Shown here: positions 45,387 to 55,147 of the stretch, in pieces | Numbering within the stretch: the stretch's first letter is position 1 | Layout of the letters: every line of letters starts with the position of its first letter | Source: Pararhodonellum marinum | GTDB taxonomy: Bacteria; Bacteroidota; Bacteroidia; Cytophagales; Cyclobacteriaceae | DNA: 64,000 bases | Direction of reading: 5' to 3' | Assembly (NCBI RefSeq): GCF_015354735.1 | Contig: NZ_JACEFJ010000017.1 | Span: forward strand, 38,645 to 102,644 | The notes under the pieces: model-generated | Told to the model about the DNA's origin: nothing | What the model saw: the letters and a program-made list of their open reading frames with translations, nothing else | Databases searched by the model: none | Translations under genes and position numbers: made by a program

Positions 45387-45453
45387 TAGGTATTCGTTTT
45401 GGGGTTTGATTCAGGGACTACTGGCTAGAAACTTTGGAATTTATTTCCACTCT

Positions 45454-46854
45454 CTATTCAAACCGCACCTCAAATACATTCATGTTGTCGGAAGGGTTTG
45501 AGTAAGTGATTGTCCCTGAATTAAGTTCCAGAATCTTTTTGGTTAAAACCAAGCCAAGACCAAAACCGATTTGTCCTTGACTGTTTTTCCCCCTGAAAAA
45601 GTGATCGAAAAGGAAATTTTCCTCCTCTGAAGTAATGGGGGTACCAGAATTGATGATTTGGATTTTCAAAGCCTTGCTTTCAGAGCAATCGATTTTTATC
45701 TCGGCTTTGGGCTTGTTGCTGTAGGAAACACAGTTGGCTAATACATTCTGAATGGCTTGTTTGATTAGGACCGGATTGAGGTTGATGATGAGCTTATTTT
45801 CATTTAATTCATCAGGTAGGTAATTTACCTCAAAATGAAAATGAGGATAAATTGCATTAAGCTCTTCGATCACATCAAAAAACAGTTCATCAATTCTAAG
45901 TGGTTGTTTTTGGGTCTGCTGTCCCGACTCAATTTTGGAGATTTCAAGCAACACATTGATGATTCCTCCCAGAGATTTTGCTTTGATTATCTGGTTTTCT
46001 ATTTCAGGCCTAACCGCTTCAATACTAGAAAAATCCTTGATCCTTTCAAGCTCAGATACCAATACCGATATAGGAGTTTTTAACTGGTGAGAAACATGGT
46101 GAATGGTGTGTTTTTGAAATACAAATGCTTCATTTGTCCTTCTCAGTAATTCGTTGAATCTTTGAGTCAATTGATTCAATTCAGATGTTGACGTTTCAAT
46201 TGTCAATTCATCCACACTTTCTTTGCTGAGATCGTAATTGTTCAGTGTCTCCGCAAGTGCTGTTATGGGTTTTGAAATCTTGTTGGACAAATACCGGGAA
46301 ACGAAAATGACCACTATACTAATGAACAGAAATATTCCTATGAGAACATTTCTTAAAAAAAACATTTTAGCATAGCCAAAGGCATCATAGGCCTTGCTAA
46401 CGGCATAGTATTCTTGATTATCGGTTTCTGTATAAATACCTATAAGGTCATAATTTTCTTCTTTCGTTTCTATCCACCTTTGTGTGGGTGAAAGTTTGCT
46501 AAGCATGCTTCCCGCTTTCTCAATATCCAGGCTATCCAAACTTGCGAAAATCAGATTTTTGTTTGAATCATAGACAAGCAGTTTTTCATCGTAGAAATCA
46601 TTGATATCCTGTTGGTCCAACAGGTAAGAAATCGTTGCACTTTCCTGTTGGAATTGTTCAATGAGTTTGATGGTGGTATGGATTTTTTCGTTTTGATGCT
46701 GTTGAAACTCCTCCTCTCTATATTCCGAAAATAGAATGTAAATGATGATTAAAGAAATTGCCGTAAGCGAAATCACTGTGGATGAAAAATAAATCAGTAT
46801 TTTGTTTCTTATTCGCATTTGGTGATTTTTTTGCACTATTGGGTCTTTGGTCAA
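45454..46854 (-). CDS. sensor histidine kinase, two membrane helices
   Basis: A 466-residue membrane kinase. Two helices (about 15-37 and 170-192) bracket a periplasmic sensor domain, followed by HAMP (ISKPITALAETLNNYDLS), HisKA with the phospho-acceptor in HVSHQLKTPISVL (about 255), and HATPase with N-box NVLANCVSYSNKP and GFGLGLVLTKKIL. It is encoded 46 bp after the OmpR-type regulator, forming a two-component pair, and before the porin-like gene. The signal is unknown. Confidence 0.92.
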   Translation of the reverse strand: MTKDPIVQKNHQMRIRNKILIYFSSTVISLTAISLIIIYILFSEYREEEFQQHQNEKIHTTIKLIEQFQQESATISYLLDQQDINDFYDEKLLVYDSNKNLIFASLDSLDIEKAGSMLSKLSPTQRWIETKEENYDLIGIYTETDNQEYYAVSKAYDAFGYAKMFFLRNVLIGIFLFISIVVIFVSRYLSNKISKPITALAETLNNYDLSKESVDELTIETSTSELNQLTQRFNELLRRTNEAFVFQKHTIHHVSHQLKTPISVLVSELERIKDFSSIEAVRPEIENQIIKAKSLGGIINVLLEISKIESGQQTQKQPLRIDELFFDVIEELNAIYPHFHFEVNYLPDELNENKLIINLNPVLIKQAIQNVLANCVSYSNKPKAEIKIDCSESKALKIQIINSGTPITSEEENFLFDHFFRGKNSQGQIGFGLGLVLTKKILELNSGTITYSNPSDNMNVFEVRFE

Positions 46855-46900
46855 TGGCTAATTAAATTCTTATCCATTTGTGTATCAAAAATTCGCACAA

Positions 46901-47578
46901 CTAGCAATCCAAGTAATATCCGAAACCGACCTTGGTTTTTATCGTGTTTTTTTCAAATGGTTTGTCCAACTTGTTTCTTAAAAAATTCACATACACTTCT
47001 ATGGTATTGGTATTGGCACCAAACGAGCTTCCCCAGATTTCTTTAATCAAATCTGCCTTGGAAACGATTTCCCCGTTTCTTTCCATTAGTCTGTGCAGAA
47101 TCTGGTATTCCCTAGGTGTCAAACTGATTTCCTTACCCTTTCTGAAAACTTTTTTTTGATTATCATTCAGTATAATATCGTCTGCTACCCACATCTCCTT
47201 GTTTGGTGGATTGTTTTGTTTATTTCGTTTGAGAAGTGAATTAATCCTCAAAATAAGTTCTCGCATATAAAACGGCTTTGTGAGATAATCGTCTGCTCCA
47301 CAATCAAAGCCCTGAACCTTATCTTCTAATTCACCAAATGCGGTCAATATAATAACCGGAGTAGTCGCATTATATCTTCTGAATTCCTTACACAAGTCAA
47401 ATCCATTTTTTCCAGGAAGGTTGATGTCCATGACTATGCAGTCGAAATTATTTTTTTTCATCATCCTCTCCGCCAGTAATCCCTCATAAACACATTCGGT
47501 AATATGGTTTTCTGCCATCAGGGCTTCGCTTATATTTTTATTTAAAGTCGGATCATCTTCTATTATTAAAACCTTCAT
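46901..47578 (-). CDS. OmpR/PhoB-family response regulator
   Basis: A 225-residue regulator. The receiver domain has acidic residues EDD (7-9), phospho-acceptor Asp51 in VMDINLPG, and Lys near 102 in DDYLTKPF. A winged-helix DNA-binding domain follows (about 130-225, with LTPREYQILHRLMERNGEIVS and NTIEVYVNFLRNKLD). It precedes its partner kinase by 46 bp and probably controls the downstream porin-like gene. Confidence 0.95.
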   Translation of the reverse strand: MKVLIIEDDPTLNKNISEALMAENHITECVYEGLLAERMMKKNNFDCIVMDINLPGKNGFDLCKEFRRYNATTPVIILTAFGELEDKVQGFDCGADDYLTKPFYMRELILRINSLLKRNKQNNPPNKEMWVADDIILNDNQKKVFRKGKEISLTPREYQILHRLMERNGEIVSKADLIKEIWGSSFGANTNTIEVYVNFLRNKLDKPFEKNTIKTKVGFGYYLDC

Positions 47579-47789
47579 ATTAGTTTATTAATTATTGGGC
47601 TCATGGGTTATTGGTTCATCTATCAAAATCCGAAGCTCATTACGTGATGTTGCTTTCGTGTGGAAATAAGTATGATTAAGCTTGGATCAAGCAATTCTTC
47701 TTCATAGAAATACATCACTCCCGGCCATAGCAGGGAAACCCATACTTATGTAGGGGCTGTTAGGGGTTCATGTTACATCAATTGTCTCT

Positions 47790-48119
47790 TCATTTAGAAA
47801 ATATGTCTTTGTCCCATTTGCGAAAATCATAATATTTGCTTTTGGGTTCACCCGTCCAACCATTTATACCTTTTTTCTTTGGCAAGTAATACCCGTGGAT
47901 GTATAACAAAGGGAAAATGAAAAGTGCTAAAAAGCCCATTGACACTCCTCTGCCAAAATAAATCGATACTACACAAATTACTATAAGAGTCAAAATATAC
48001 TTGACCACTCTTCGGATTTTCGGTGTTCTTTCTTCAAAATGACCCATTAATATATTGCCTAAGGCATAGATTATACTCACTATTGCTATTTCAAACCAAA
48101 GAGAATCTGTTTCCCACAT
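47790..48119 (-). CDS. small membrane protein of unknown function
   Basis: A 109-residue protein with three hydrophobic segments (IAIVSIIYALGNIL, ILTLIVICVVSIYF, GFLALFIFPLLYIHGYYL) and a polar C-terminal tail rich in Lys, Tyr and Trp. No family recognised. It lies between the response regulator and a repeat-rich spacer, with no clear operon partner. Confidence 0.6.
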   Translation of the reverse strand: MWETDSLWFEIAIVSIIYALGNILMGHFEERTPKIRRVVKYILTLIVICVVSIYFGRGVSMGFLALFIFPLLYIHGYYLPKKKGINGWTGEPKSKYYDFRKWDKDIFSK

Positions 48120-48786
48120 GCTATCCTTTTTTGTTTTTTAGGTTTTATTGTAGCTCGAATACTTTGTTACTTTAGTTGCATAAGCTAAACATGCTAAAAT
48201 ATCTTTTTCCTCTAGATTAGAGTAACCTTCCACTCACTATAGGTTGATCCGGCGGTCTGAATTTAGCCATAAAGCAAGGATTTCGATTGACTTAAAATTT
48301 GTGCTTTACCGTCTTCGGTAAACCCACTTTTTTCAGCCTTTTCTTATTTCGCCTTGACCCAGTCAATCTGAACTTGTTGTTTTCTGGTTTGCCTGACCAA
48401 TCTCATTTAGCCCCGATTTCATTTTAAATTGCACATTTTCGTCTTGTTTTCAGGTTGTCGGGTGTCCTGTCCTCCATTCCTTTCCGCTTTCACCTTCAAG
48501 TTTAGAGCTTTTCCTGTGTTTTCGAGTTTTTCTGTTCTTTTGTTTTCTGTTTTCAGGTTATCCAATTGACCTGTTACCCTTTCCTTTCAGCTTTCACCTT
48601 CGAACTTCGAGCTCTTCCTATGTTTCTCAGTTATTCTGTTCTCCCGACTTTCAGCTTTCACCTTTGAGCTTCGAGCTTTCCTTTTTTATCCAGCATACCC
48701 TACAATTCAAAACCTCTTGCTTTTTATCTCATATCTAATTCACCCTACTTCGAGTTTTGAGGTTTTCTCTGTTTTCTGATATCCAG
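48120..48786. other. 667-bp spacer with degenerate low-complexity repeats
   Basis: No gene is seen. The plus strand is rich in TTTC/TTCG runs. Near-copies of GCTTTCACCTTCGAGCTTCG begin at 48486, 48590 and 48654, separated by CTGTTTT-type runs. Related fragments recur near 1733-1810 (opposite strand) and near 51840-51895, suggesting a decayed dispersed element. Confidence 0.6.
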
Positions 48787-49716
48787 TTATTCTGCTAGCA
48801 ATCCCAAAGTCCATTGAATGAATTCAACTTCATCCACGATTGACCAGGAATGGGGATGTCTTAGTCCGCTGCTTCTGTAACCGGGGGATCTGGCGGTCAT
48901 GAATTCTGCTTTGTCATTACCGTTTAACAACAGCCGATTGATTAATTCAGAGGCTGTCAGTTGGTTGGTATCGTAGAGGCTTCTCCTCCTTTCTTTCAGC
49001 TGCCATTCCACATCCAAGTCATGGTAAACTCTTACTGCCACTTCTTTCAGGAATTGCGCATTTCCCAGTTCTTTTTGTTTTGACCTGAACGGGGTAAGTT
49101 CGTTGTACCTCGCTTCGTTGGTCTCGGGCGTTCCGATTTCATTTGTCATGATTTCAGTGACGAATTCTGCTTCGAAGACCCCTGCCTGAGAAAAGTTCTT
49201 TTCCATCTCTCTCTGAAAATAGTCCCAGATATCAAACAAATCAATGGGAGAATCCACGCTAAACACACCCTGTGGTATAATGGGATACGCTGAAGGATTT
49301 GCCATACAGTGTTCCACAAATCTCAAGGAAATGGTACCGCCAGCAGAAAATCCACCCATAACAAACTTTGTCTTGTCCAAGGTTGGGTTTTTACTTAAAA
49401 GGTCACTCAATCCACGGTTCAGTTTGTCCACCACCTCCTCGTCGGCATACAATTTTTGCCCTCCTGCAATGGCCATGGTCACAATCCCGTTGGCATAGGC
49501 AACATTAAACAGCTTTGATTCGGGGAAAATACTTTCGGGATCCTGACCGTAGCCCGGCATCAGAACCAATACCCCGTTGATGTCCTCGGAAAGCGGTCTT
49601 AGGAGCAAATAATAATCCTTTTCGTCATGCTCGTTAAAAGAGACTTTTTCGAAGGTTTGTCCCATGGTTATGGAACAAATTGAAAGTAGGAAAATTGTTA
49701 GCCATTTGGTTTTCAT
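48787..49716 (-). CDS. secreted alpha/beta hydrolase
   Basis: A 309-residue hydrolase with a Sec signal peptide (to about SITMGQ). The nucleophile elbow is GGFSAGG (about Ser129), the oxyanion segment is MPGYGQDPES, and a His near the C-terminus (RHPHSW, about 290) is the likely base. The fold fits esterases or peptidases of the secreted dienelactone-hydrolase type. Probably periplasmic; substrate unknown. Confidence 0.75.
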   Translation of the reverse strand: MKTKWLTIFLLSICSITMGQTFEKVSFNEHDEKDYYLLLRPLSEDINGVLVLMPGYGQDPESIFPESKLFNVAYANGIVTMAIAGGQKLYADEEVVDKLNRGLSDLLSKNPTLDKTKFVMGGFSAGGTISLRFVEHCMANPSAYPIIPQGVFSVDSPIDLFDIWDYFQREMEKNFSQAGVFEAEFVTEIMTNEIGTPETNEARYNELTPFRSKQKELGNAQFLKEVAVRVYHDLDVEWQLKERRRSLYDTNQLTASELINRLLLNGNDKAEFMTARSPGYRSSGLRHPHSWSIVDEVEFIQWTLGLLAE

Positions 49717-49861
49717 ATGTAAAATTAATTAGGGCAAGTGGGGATTTTACATAGGCCAGTGATCATTGTCAGCTTCATGTAATTTTGAAACAACCAACCT
49801 TAGTAAATATCCAGCCTGACACTTTTGGATTGGTCCAGTTACAGTACGAATTTGTTTTTTG

Positions 49862-50626
49862 TCAATTCCATAATTCATTTTTTTCGGTCAAAACAATTGG
49901 CTTGTTTTCAGTGATCACTATGGTATGTTCATGCTGAGCCATATGGCCCCCTTTGTTTCCTATTAAAGTCCAACGATCATGGTGCTCGATGGCATATGAT
50001 GAGGTTGTAGAAATAAAGGTCTCAATGGCCACTACAGAATTTTTCTTAAAACGCCTCTGGTCAAATGGATTTTTACAATTCAGCAATTCATCTGGCTGCT
50101 CATGTAAGCTTCTACCGACTCCATGTCCACCTAGATTTCTTATGACTTTAAATCCCCTTTTTTTGGATTCTGTTTCCATAAGGTGGCCGATATCTGAAAT
50201 CTTTACACCTCCTTTTATCTGGCTTATCGCAAGCTTCAAAATTTCTCTGGATGCGTCAACAAGTTTTTGATGACCGTTCAGATCTTCGCCAAGGACAAAG
50301 GAAGCACCATTGTCAGACCAAAACCCGTTCAATTCAGCTGACACGTCTATATTGATCAAGTCTCCTTCTTTCAAAACTCGATTTGAGGAGGGCACGCCGT
50401 GGCAAAATTCGTTGTCAACACTGATACAGGTCCATCCTGGAAACTTATAGGTCATCAACGGTGCTGACCGTGCTCCAAAATCTTTTAAAATACCTGCCCC
50501 AAAATCGTCAAGTTCCTTGGTTGTCATACCGGGTTGGGCATAGTTTCTCATGGCCTTCAAGGTAGAAGCCACCACATCGCTGACCTCTTTAATTCCGATC
50601 ATTTCTGACTCTTTTGTTATGGACAT
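49862..50626 (-). CDS. map: type I methionine aminopeptidase
   Basis: Removes the initiator methionine from nascent proteins. The 254-residue protein carries the metal ligands in order: Asp in NIDVSAELNGFWSD and the second Asp of the same segment, His in GHGVGRSLHE, Glu in AIETFI, and Glu in HEHTIVI. Substrate-pocket residues CISVDNEFCHGVP fit the type I subfamily. It is not in the usual ribosomal-protein operon and may be a second copy, which cannot be tested here. Confidence 0.92.
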   Translation of the reverse strand: MSITKESEMIGIKEVSDVVASTLKAMRNYAQPGMTTKELDDFGAGILKDFGARSAPLMTYKFPGWTCISVDNEFCHGVPSSNRVLKEGDLINIDVSAELNGFWSDNGASFVLGEDLNGHQKLVDASREILKLAISQIKGGVKISDIGHLMETESKKRGFKVIRNLGGHGVGRSLHEQPDELLNCKNPFDQRRFKKNSVVAIETFISTTSSYAIEHHDRWTLIGNKGGHMAQHEHTIVITENKPIVLTEKNELWN

Positions 50627-50733
50627 ATTTTTAATATTTGTGGCTGCCGGTTTTTAGCTTTCTGACTCTCGAATGGTGGACAGGGAAAGAATGCAATTTG
50701 ACTGAATTAAGATAGGAAACTCCGCTTCCGAAT

Positions 50734-51642
50734 TCATGGTTTTTTTCTACTATTTTTCTTCATTTTTTTACAATATAAATAGATCATATCAGTTGTGTAA
50801 ATGCCCTTATCACCCAATTCTATCGCTTTAAAGAAATCCTCGCATGCACTGGCGGTTTGTTCAGGAGTTGGCTCTAAATTTCCGGTACTGGTGTAGGCAT
50901 TGATCTTTGCATTCCCTCTATTCGTATAGGCTTCCATGTAATTCGGATTTAAGACTATTGCTTTGTCAAAATCCATGATCGCTTTTTCAAATTCAAATCC
51001 ATTGCTGTATGCTGTACCTCTATTTAAGTATACCTGCGCAACGGTTGGGTTTAGTTCAATGGCTTTATCATACAGTGGAATTGTTTCTGATGGAGCTAGT
51101 ATTCCTGTCATTTCTGAGGCTTTATTCATTAATTCCATAAACTCCGGTGCATATCCTGCCTTGCCATCATTAAAAAAAAACTGCCTAAGTAATCCTCCAT
51201 TTTTATCAAATTCAAAATATTCACCTTGTTGAATTCCATTTTCAAAATTAAGAACAACATACTTTTCACCCGTCTCATGATATATAGTCCATAATCCAAT
51301 TTCTTTGTTGTCTTCAAATTCACCCTCTTGTTTTAAATTGCCGTTCTCAAAATACTCTTTTGAAAATCCATGAGGGTAAGCATTCTTGTAGTATTTTTCA
51401 GTCCTTTTATTTCCATTGGGATAATATTGGACCCTTAAGCCATCAAGTTCTCCACTCACAAAATTACCTGTACCTTTAAGTACTCCATTTTCATATCTTT
51501 CTTCAAATTCGCCGGAGTAAGAAAGGCTATCCCCCTTCTTACACCATAATCCATTTACTCTTTCCAAATCATCGATATTGACTTGTCCAAATATTGAATT
51601 GCTGTAAATCAATAAGATTCCGAGAAAAATCATTGTCCTCAT
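50734..51642 (-). CDS. secreted MORN-like and TPR protein
   Basis: A 302-residue protein from ATG 51642; the frame is open to 51681. A signal peptide (to about NSIFGQ) is followed by MORN/YwqK-like repeats (LKGTGNFVSGELDGLRVQYYPNG, GFSKEYFENGNLKQEGEFEDN, about 40-150), then at least two TPR motifs (AQVYLNRGTAYSNGFEFEKAIMDFDKAI, about 200-270). Such envelope proteins act as protein-interaction platforms; role unknown. Confidence 0.8.
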   Translation of the reverse strand: MRTMIFLGILLIYSNSIFGQVNIDDLERVNGLWCKKGDSLSYSGEFEERYENGVLKGTGNFVSGELDGLRVQYYPNGNKRTEKYYKNAYPHGFSKEYFENGNLKQEGEFEDNKEIGLWTIYHETGEKYVVLNFENGIQQGEYFEFDKNGGLLRQFFFNDGKAGYAPEFMELMNKASEMTGILAPSETIPLYDKAIELNPTVAQVYLNRGTAYSNGFEFEKAIMDFDKAIVLNPNYMEAYTNRGNAKINAYTSTGNLEPTPEQTASACEDFFKAIELGDKGIYTTDMIYLYCKKMKKNSRKKP

Positions 51643-51892
51643 ACAGTTTGTATTTAGGGTTTGGCAACTTGTAAATTGCAATTAAAATACTAAGCAAGTT
51701 TTCTTATTTCGGCAGCATAGGTACGTCAAAAGCATTCTTAAATTAAAACTAAAATTGTTTAGATAAAGTCATACTAAAAATATCATTCTGATTTTAAAGA
51801 TGCAAAACAGAAAATAATGATTCAATTAATTACTTTAGTTTTTTGTTTTTCTGTTTTCAGATTTCCATTTCCTTCGAGCTTTGAGCCTATCC

Positions 51893-52687
51893 CTATTTCC
51901 TTGGCTTTGCCTCGCTACCTGCCAGGATACCTCCATCAATGGTCAGCTCTATTCCTGTCACATATTTGCTCTCCTCACTTGCCAGGTATAAAATGCCAAA
52001 AGCCACATCAAGGGGTTCACCGAAGTGTCCCATCGGAATGCCGAACTCGACTTCTTCAATCATACTTTGTCTCTCCTCTCCTTCTCCAAGCATGGCCTCC
52101 CACATGGGTGTCATGATCGCTGCGGGATGCACGCTGTTGCACCTGATTTTAAATCCGTTTTCGGCACAGTAAAGGGCCACGCTTTTGGTATGGTTTCTCA
52201 CCGCAGCTTTGCTTGAAGCATAGGCTACGGCACCCGGGATGCCCACCACCCCACTTCTTGAAGAGACATTGACAATGCTACCGCCCATTTCTTTCATCAG
52301 CCGAATGGCATATTTGCAGCCCAGCATGACACCTGTAGCATTCACCCGATGAACCTCTTCCCAGGACTTTAAATCGACATTTTCAGCATCCCATGGTCCG
52401 GAAGATTCCAGAAATCCCGTGATTCCTGCATTATTGACCAATACATCAAGTCGCCCGTATCTCTTTGCGATATGTTCTGTCGCTGAAATCCAATGGTCCT
52501 CATTCCCTACATCCAAATGTAGGTATTCGGCCTTCTCTCCCAATTGTTCTGCAACTTTCCTCCCCTCATTGTCAAGAATGTCGGATATCAGGACAGTCGC
52601 ACCTTCTTTGTGAAACAATTCTGCGGTTGCCTGTCCGATTCCCCGGGCGGAACCTGTTACCAATGCGATTTTATTGGTTAGTCTCAT
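51893..52687 (-). CDS. SDR-family oxidoreductase
   Basis: A classical short-chain dehydrogenase of 264 residues from ATG 52687. The cofactor loop is TGSARGIG (11-18), an NNAG motif is present (VNNAGITG), and the catalytic Tyr-Lys pair is in YASSKAA (about 157-161). The C-terminal GGILAG is normal. The substrate is unknown. A diverged copy of a dispersed repeat overlaps the downstream flank. Confidence 0.92.
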   Translation of the reverse strand: MRLTNKIALVTGSARGIGQATAELFHKEGATVLISDILDNEGRKVAEQLGEKAEYLHLDVGNEDHWISATEHIAKRYGRLDVLVNNAGITGFLESSGPWDAENVDLKSWEEVHRVNATGVMLGCKYAIRLMKEMGGSIVNVSSRSGVVGIPGAVAYASSKAAVRNHTKSVALYCAENGFKIRCNSVHPAAIMTPMWEAMLGEGEERQSMIEEVEFGIPMGHFGEPLDVAFGILYLASEESKYVTGIELTIDGGILAGSEAKPRK

Positions 52688-52731
52688 TGTCAATGGTTTT
52701 GGTTTGGTCATTCAAATTTCCGAATGTTACC

Positions 52732-53715
52732 TTATCCAGCCAATTTTTTCAACCGTTTGGCGGTTTTTTTATTATAGCTCTTAAATTTATCCACAAGCAC
52801 CCCTTCCTCATTAAAAAAATAAAATGTTGGCCAGCTTTTTCTGCTTAAATAGGTGGAGGCAAAGCCAAATTCGTCCCAAAGATTAGTCCAAGTGATTTTA
52901 TCTTTCCTATCCTGGTACGAGTTGAGCCAAATTTCTTTGGTTGGATCTTCCCAAATGGTCACCAGTTGCACAGAATTATTGTCCAATTCCGAAAACTGTT
53001 TGAGCAGTCCTATACTCGCAAGAGAAAATGAACAGCCAGTTGAGAACAAGGCAATCAATGTGGGTTTATCATTCCTGCTAATGACTGGTATTTGATCCCC
53101 GCTTTTATCAGGTAAAGAGAAGTCTTTCAGTTGATCCCCTTTTTTAATTGGTTTTCTCCTTTTGGCTTCAAGGTAATTATCTATTCTTTTTACGTAGATA
53201 GATTTCTTGTATTCTTCTGGGACATTCTGAGTAAACTTGTCTAAATCATCAATGGCAATCTTTTCCTTTTCTCTTTCAGTGAAATACAAGCTCGGAATCT
53301 GATTAGGATTGCGAAGTATAAATGCAATTTGTTCTTTTCCTCTTAAAGCTTCTATCTCATCCGAAATGGATTGGTAAGGCATTATACCCTCCATTTGGAA
53401 TGTGCGATCTTTCCAATCTATGTTGACTTTTACACTGTCACTTTCAAACCAAATTCGAGGCAACTGATGCTCAATTTTTCCTCGCTTTGAAACTTTATCT
53501 AACGTAAAATAGGAAGGGAATTGTGTTATGCTGGCATCTACTGAAAAACTTCCACTACTTGATAAGTTCAATGGCATCAATTCACCTCCGACAGCCAAAA
53601 AAACAAATTCTTCTGAATTGAAATTGTCAATCTGCCCATAGATATTAACGGTATACTGAGCTATGACTTGAAAAGTTGCTATAAAAAAGAGCAGGGTCAA
53701 AATTGGTTTTTTCAT
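52732..53715 (-). CDS. thioredoxin-like (TlpA/redoxin) secreted protein
   Basis: A 327-residue protein with a signal peptide (to VIAQ), a beta-rich N-terminal region that may match DUF4369, and a thioredoxin-like C-terminal domain (about 190-327, with LKDFSLPDKSGDQIP and PTLIALFSTGCSFSLASI). The redox site keeps only the first Cys; the second of CxxC is Ser (CSFS). It may act as a one-cysteine peroxiredoxin-like or a non-redox binding protein. Periplasmic. Confidence 0.8.
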   Translation of the reverse strand: MKKPILTLLFFIATFQVIAQYTVNIYGQIDNFNSEEFVFLAVGGELMPLNLSSSGSFSVDASITQFPSYFTLDKVSKRGKIEHQLPRIWFESDSVKVNIDWKDRTFQMEGIMPYQSISDEIEALRGKEQIAFILRNPNQIPSLYFTEREKEKIAIDDLDKFTQNVPEEYKKSIYVKRIDNYLEAKRRKPIKKGDQLKDFSLPDKSGDQIPVISRNDKPTLIALFSTGCSFSLASIGLLKQFSELDNNSVQLVTIWEDPTKEIWLNSYQDRKDKITWTNLWDEFGFASTYLSRKSWPTFYFFNEEGVLVDKFKSYNKKTAKRLKKLAG

Positions 53716-54119
53716 TTCATCGGTTTTAAAATGCTAGCCAAATAAAATATTAAGTTGGCAATCCTAAACAAGATGCTAAACACCAAATGATCAACAAATT
53801 ACCATGGTACATCAACTGATTTTAAAACTACATTTTTATTTCACATCATCAAATGAAGATCTGAATTTTTGAAAAGATTTTCTATGCAGGTAGAGAAGAA
53901 ATCTGATTTATCCAGTAAAATCCTAGATTCTAGTCACAAATCTCGAATTTAGCCATTCTCGCATCACAAATTATTTACATCTAAAGGAAATCTTTTAATG
54001 AGGATTGCAAATGTATTTAAGCCGAAAATTACTTGAGTCAATCTTAACAGTTGGTCAAATGTAAGTCGGTTAAATTTTTTCTTTTTTTAACCAGCATTTA
54101 CTGCTATTATTTTAATATA
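53716..54119. other. intergenic region, nothing recognised
   Basis: 404 bp of strongly AT-rich DNA between two minus-strand genes. No coding frame, hairpin or repeat is convincing. Confidence 0.45.
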
Positions 54120-54551
54120 TCAGTGATTTTTTACTATTAACTTATTTAGTTCTGCAGCATTTAGTTTTTTCAAAGATTCTGATAAGATTACTCCATGGGC
54201 ACCTATTCGCGTACCAAAATCATTGTACAATAATTTTTCAACCTGACAAATTTCATCAAACCCAGTTTCTAAAGGATGAAGGATTACAAATACATGCCTG
54301 AATTTTAAATCTCCCCCACATACCATATTCATCATTTCTCTTCCTAGTTTTTCCGCAACTAAGTTGTTTGCTATCAATAGCCTGTTTGATGAAAAAGGGA
54401 ATGTTGATTTTTGAGTGATCATCTTTCCTGTTTCTAAGTTCTTTATTTCCAATTGATTTCGGGAAATTATTAAATAAATGAAAAGTTTTGATCTAAAAAA
54501 CCTTACCCAGAAACAAAAAAAATTCATTGCATCATTTAAAATTGGATTCAT
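54120..54551 (-). CDS. hypothetical protein
   Basis: A 143-residue protein with no secure family. A hydrophobic N-terminal segment is followed by RSKLFIYLIISRNQLEIKNLETG, a PFSSNRLLIANNLVAEKLGREM stretch, then FVILHPLETGFDEICQVEKLL and a helical C-terminus. The middle recalls short proteins sometimes annotated as MreB-like, but the resemblance is weak. It lies 29 bp downstream of another unknown gene on the same strand and is probably co-transcribed with it. Confidence 0.6.
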   Translation of the reverse strand: MNPILNDAMNFFCFWVRFFRSKLFIYLIISRNQLEIKNLETGKMITQKSTFPFSSNRLLIANNLVAEKLGREMMNMVCGGDLKFRHVFVILHPLETGFDEICQVEKLLYNDFGTRIGAHGVILSESLKKLNAAELNKLIVKNH

Positions 54552-54580
54552 TATAACGGAATATTTAAGCCATTTTTCTT

Positions 54581-54997
54581 TTAAGATTCATTTATTTCAG
54601 CTTGTAATTTTTTTAGTTCTTTAGCTTTTTGAAAAGCAATTTCTAAGCCCCTATCTATAATTTTCTTTGCATTCTCTTTATTGTCCATTACAGTCCATTC
54701 AAATTGTCCTGATTCTAAATACACGTCAAGATTATTTTCCTGAAAATTGATCAAACTTTTGAATAAAAGTCTGATGTCCTCGAGTTCGTATTGATCAGTT
54801 ATTTCTTTATCATTGGTCAATTGAAGCAACGAAGAATATTTTAAACCCATTGCCAAATTAAATTTAAACTTAAACATCCCATCGTGGTATTTTAAAAATT
54901 CATTCACCATAAGATTTTCAAATTCCACTTCGGAAATAAAATTTAGGACCTCTTGATTTTGTTGAATAAAAGATTGAATTACTTCTTTGATTTTCAT
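54581..54997 (-). CDS. hypothetical protein
   Basis: A 138-residue acidic, mainly helical protein without signal or membrane segment. No family recognised. Possible amphipathic helices occur around IQSFIQQNQEVLNFISEVEFENLMVNEF and the Lys-rich C-terminus. It forms a two-gene unit with the downstream 143-residue gene in an AT-rich accessory stretch. Confidence 0.55.
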   Translation of the reverse strand: MKIKEVIQSFIQQNQEVLNFISEVEFENLMVNEFLKYHDGMFKFKFNLAMGLKYSSLLQLTNDKEITDQYELEDIRLLFKSLINFQENNLDVYLESGQFEWTVMDNKENAKKIIDRGLEIAFQKAKELKKLQAEINES

Positions 54998-55147
54998 TTT
55001 TATTGCTGTTTAAAATGCGCTAATCGATAATAGATTTCGGGTGAGACTATAGCACAAAACCTTCTTTACTATTTGAAAAAATAAAACCAGGTCTTTGATA
55101 AATTAAAATCCGTCATTTACTCAATTGATTATCTATCCCTGTAAAAA

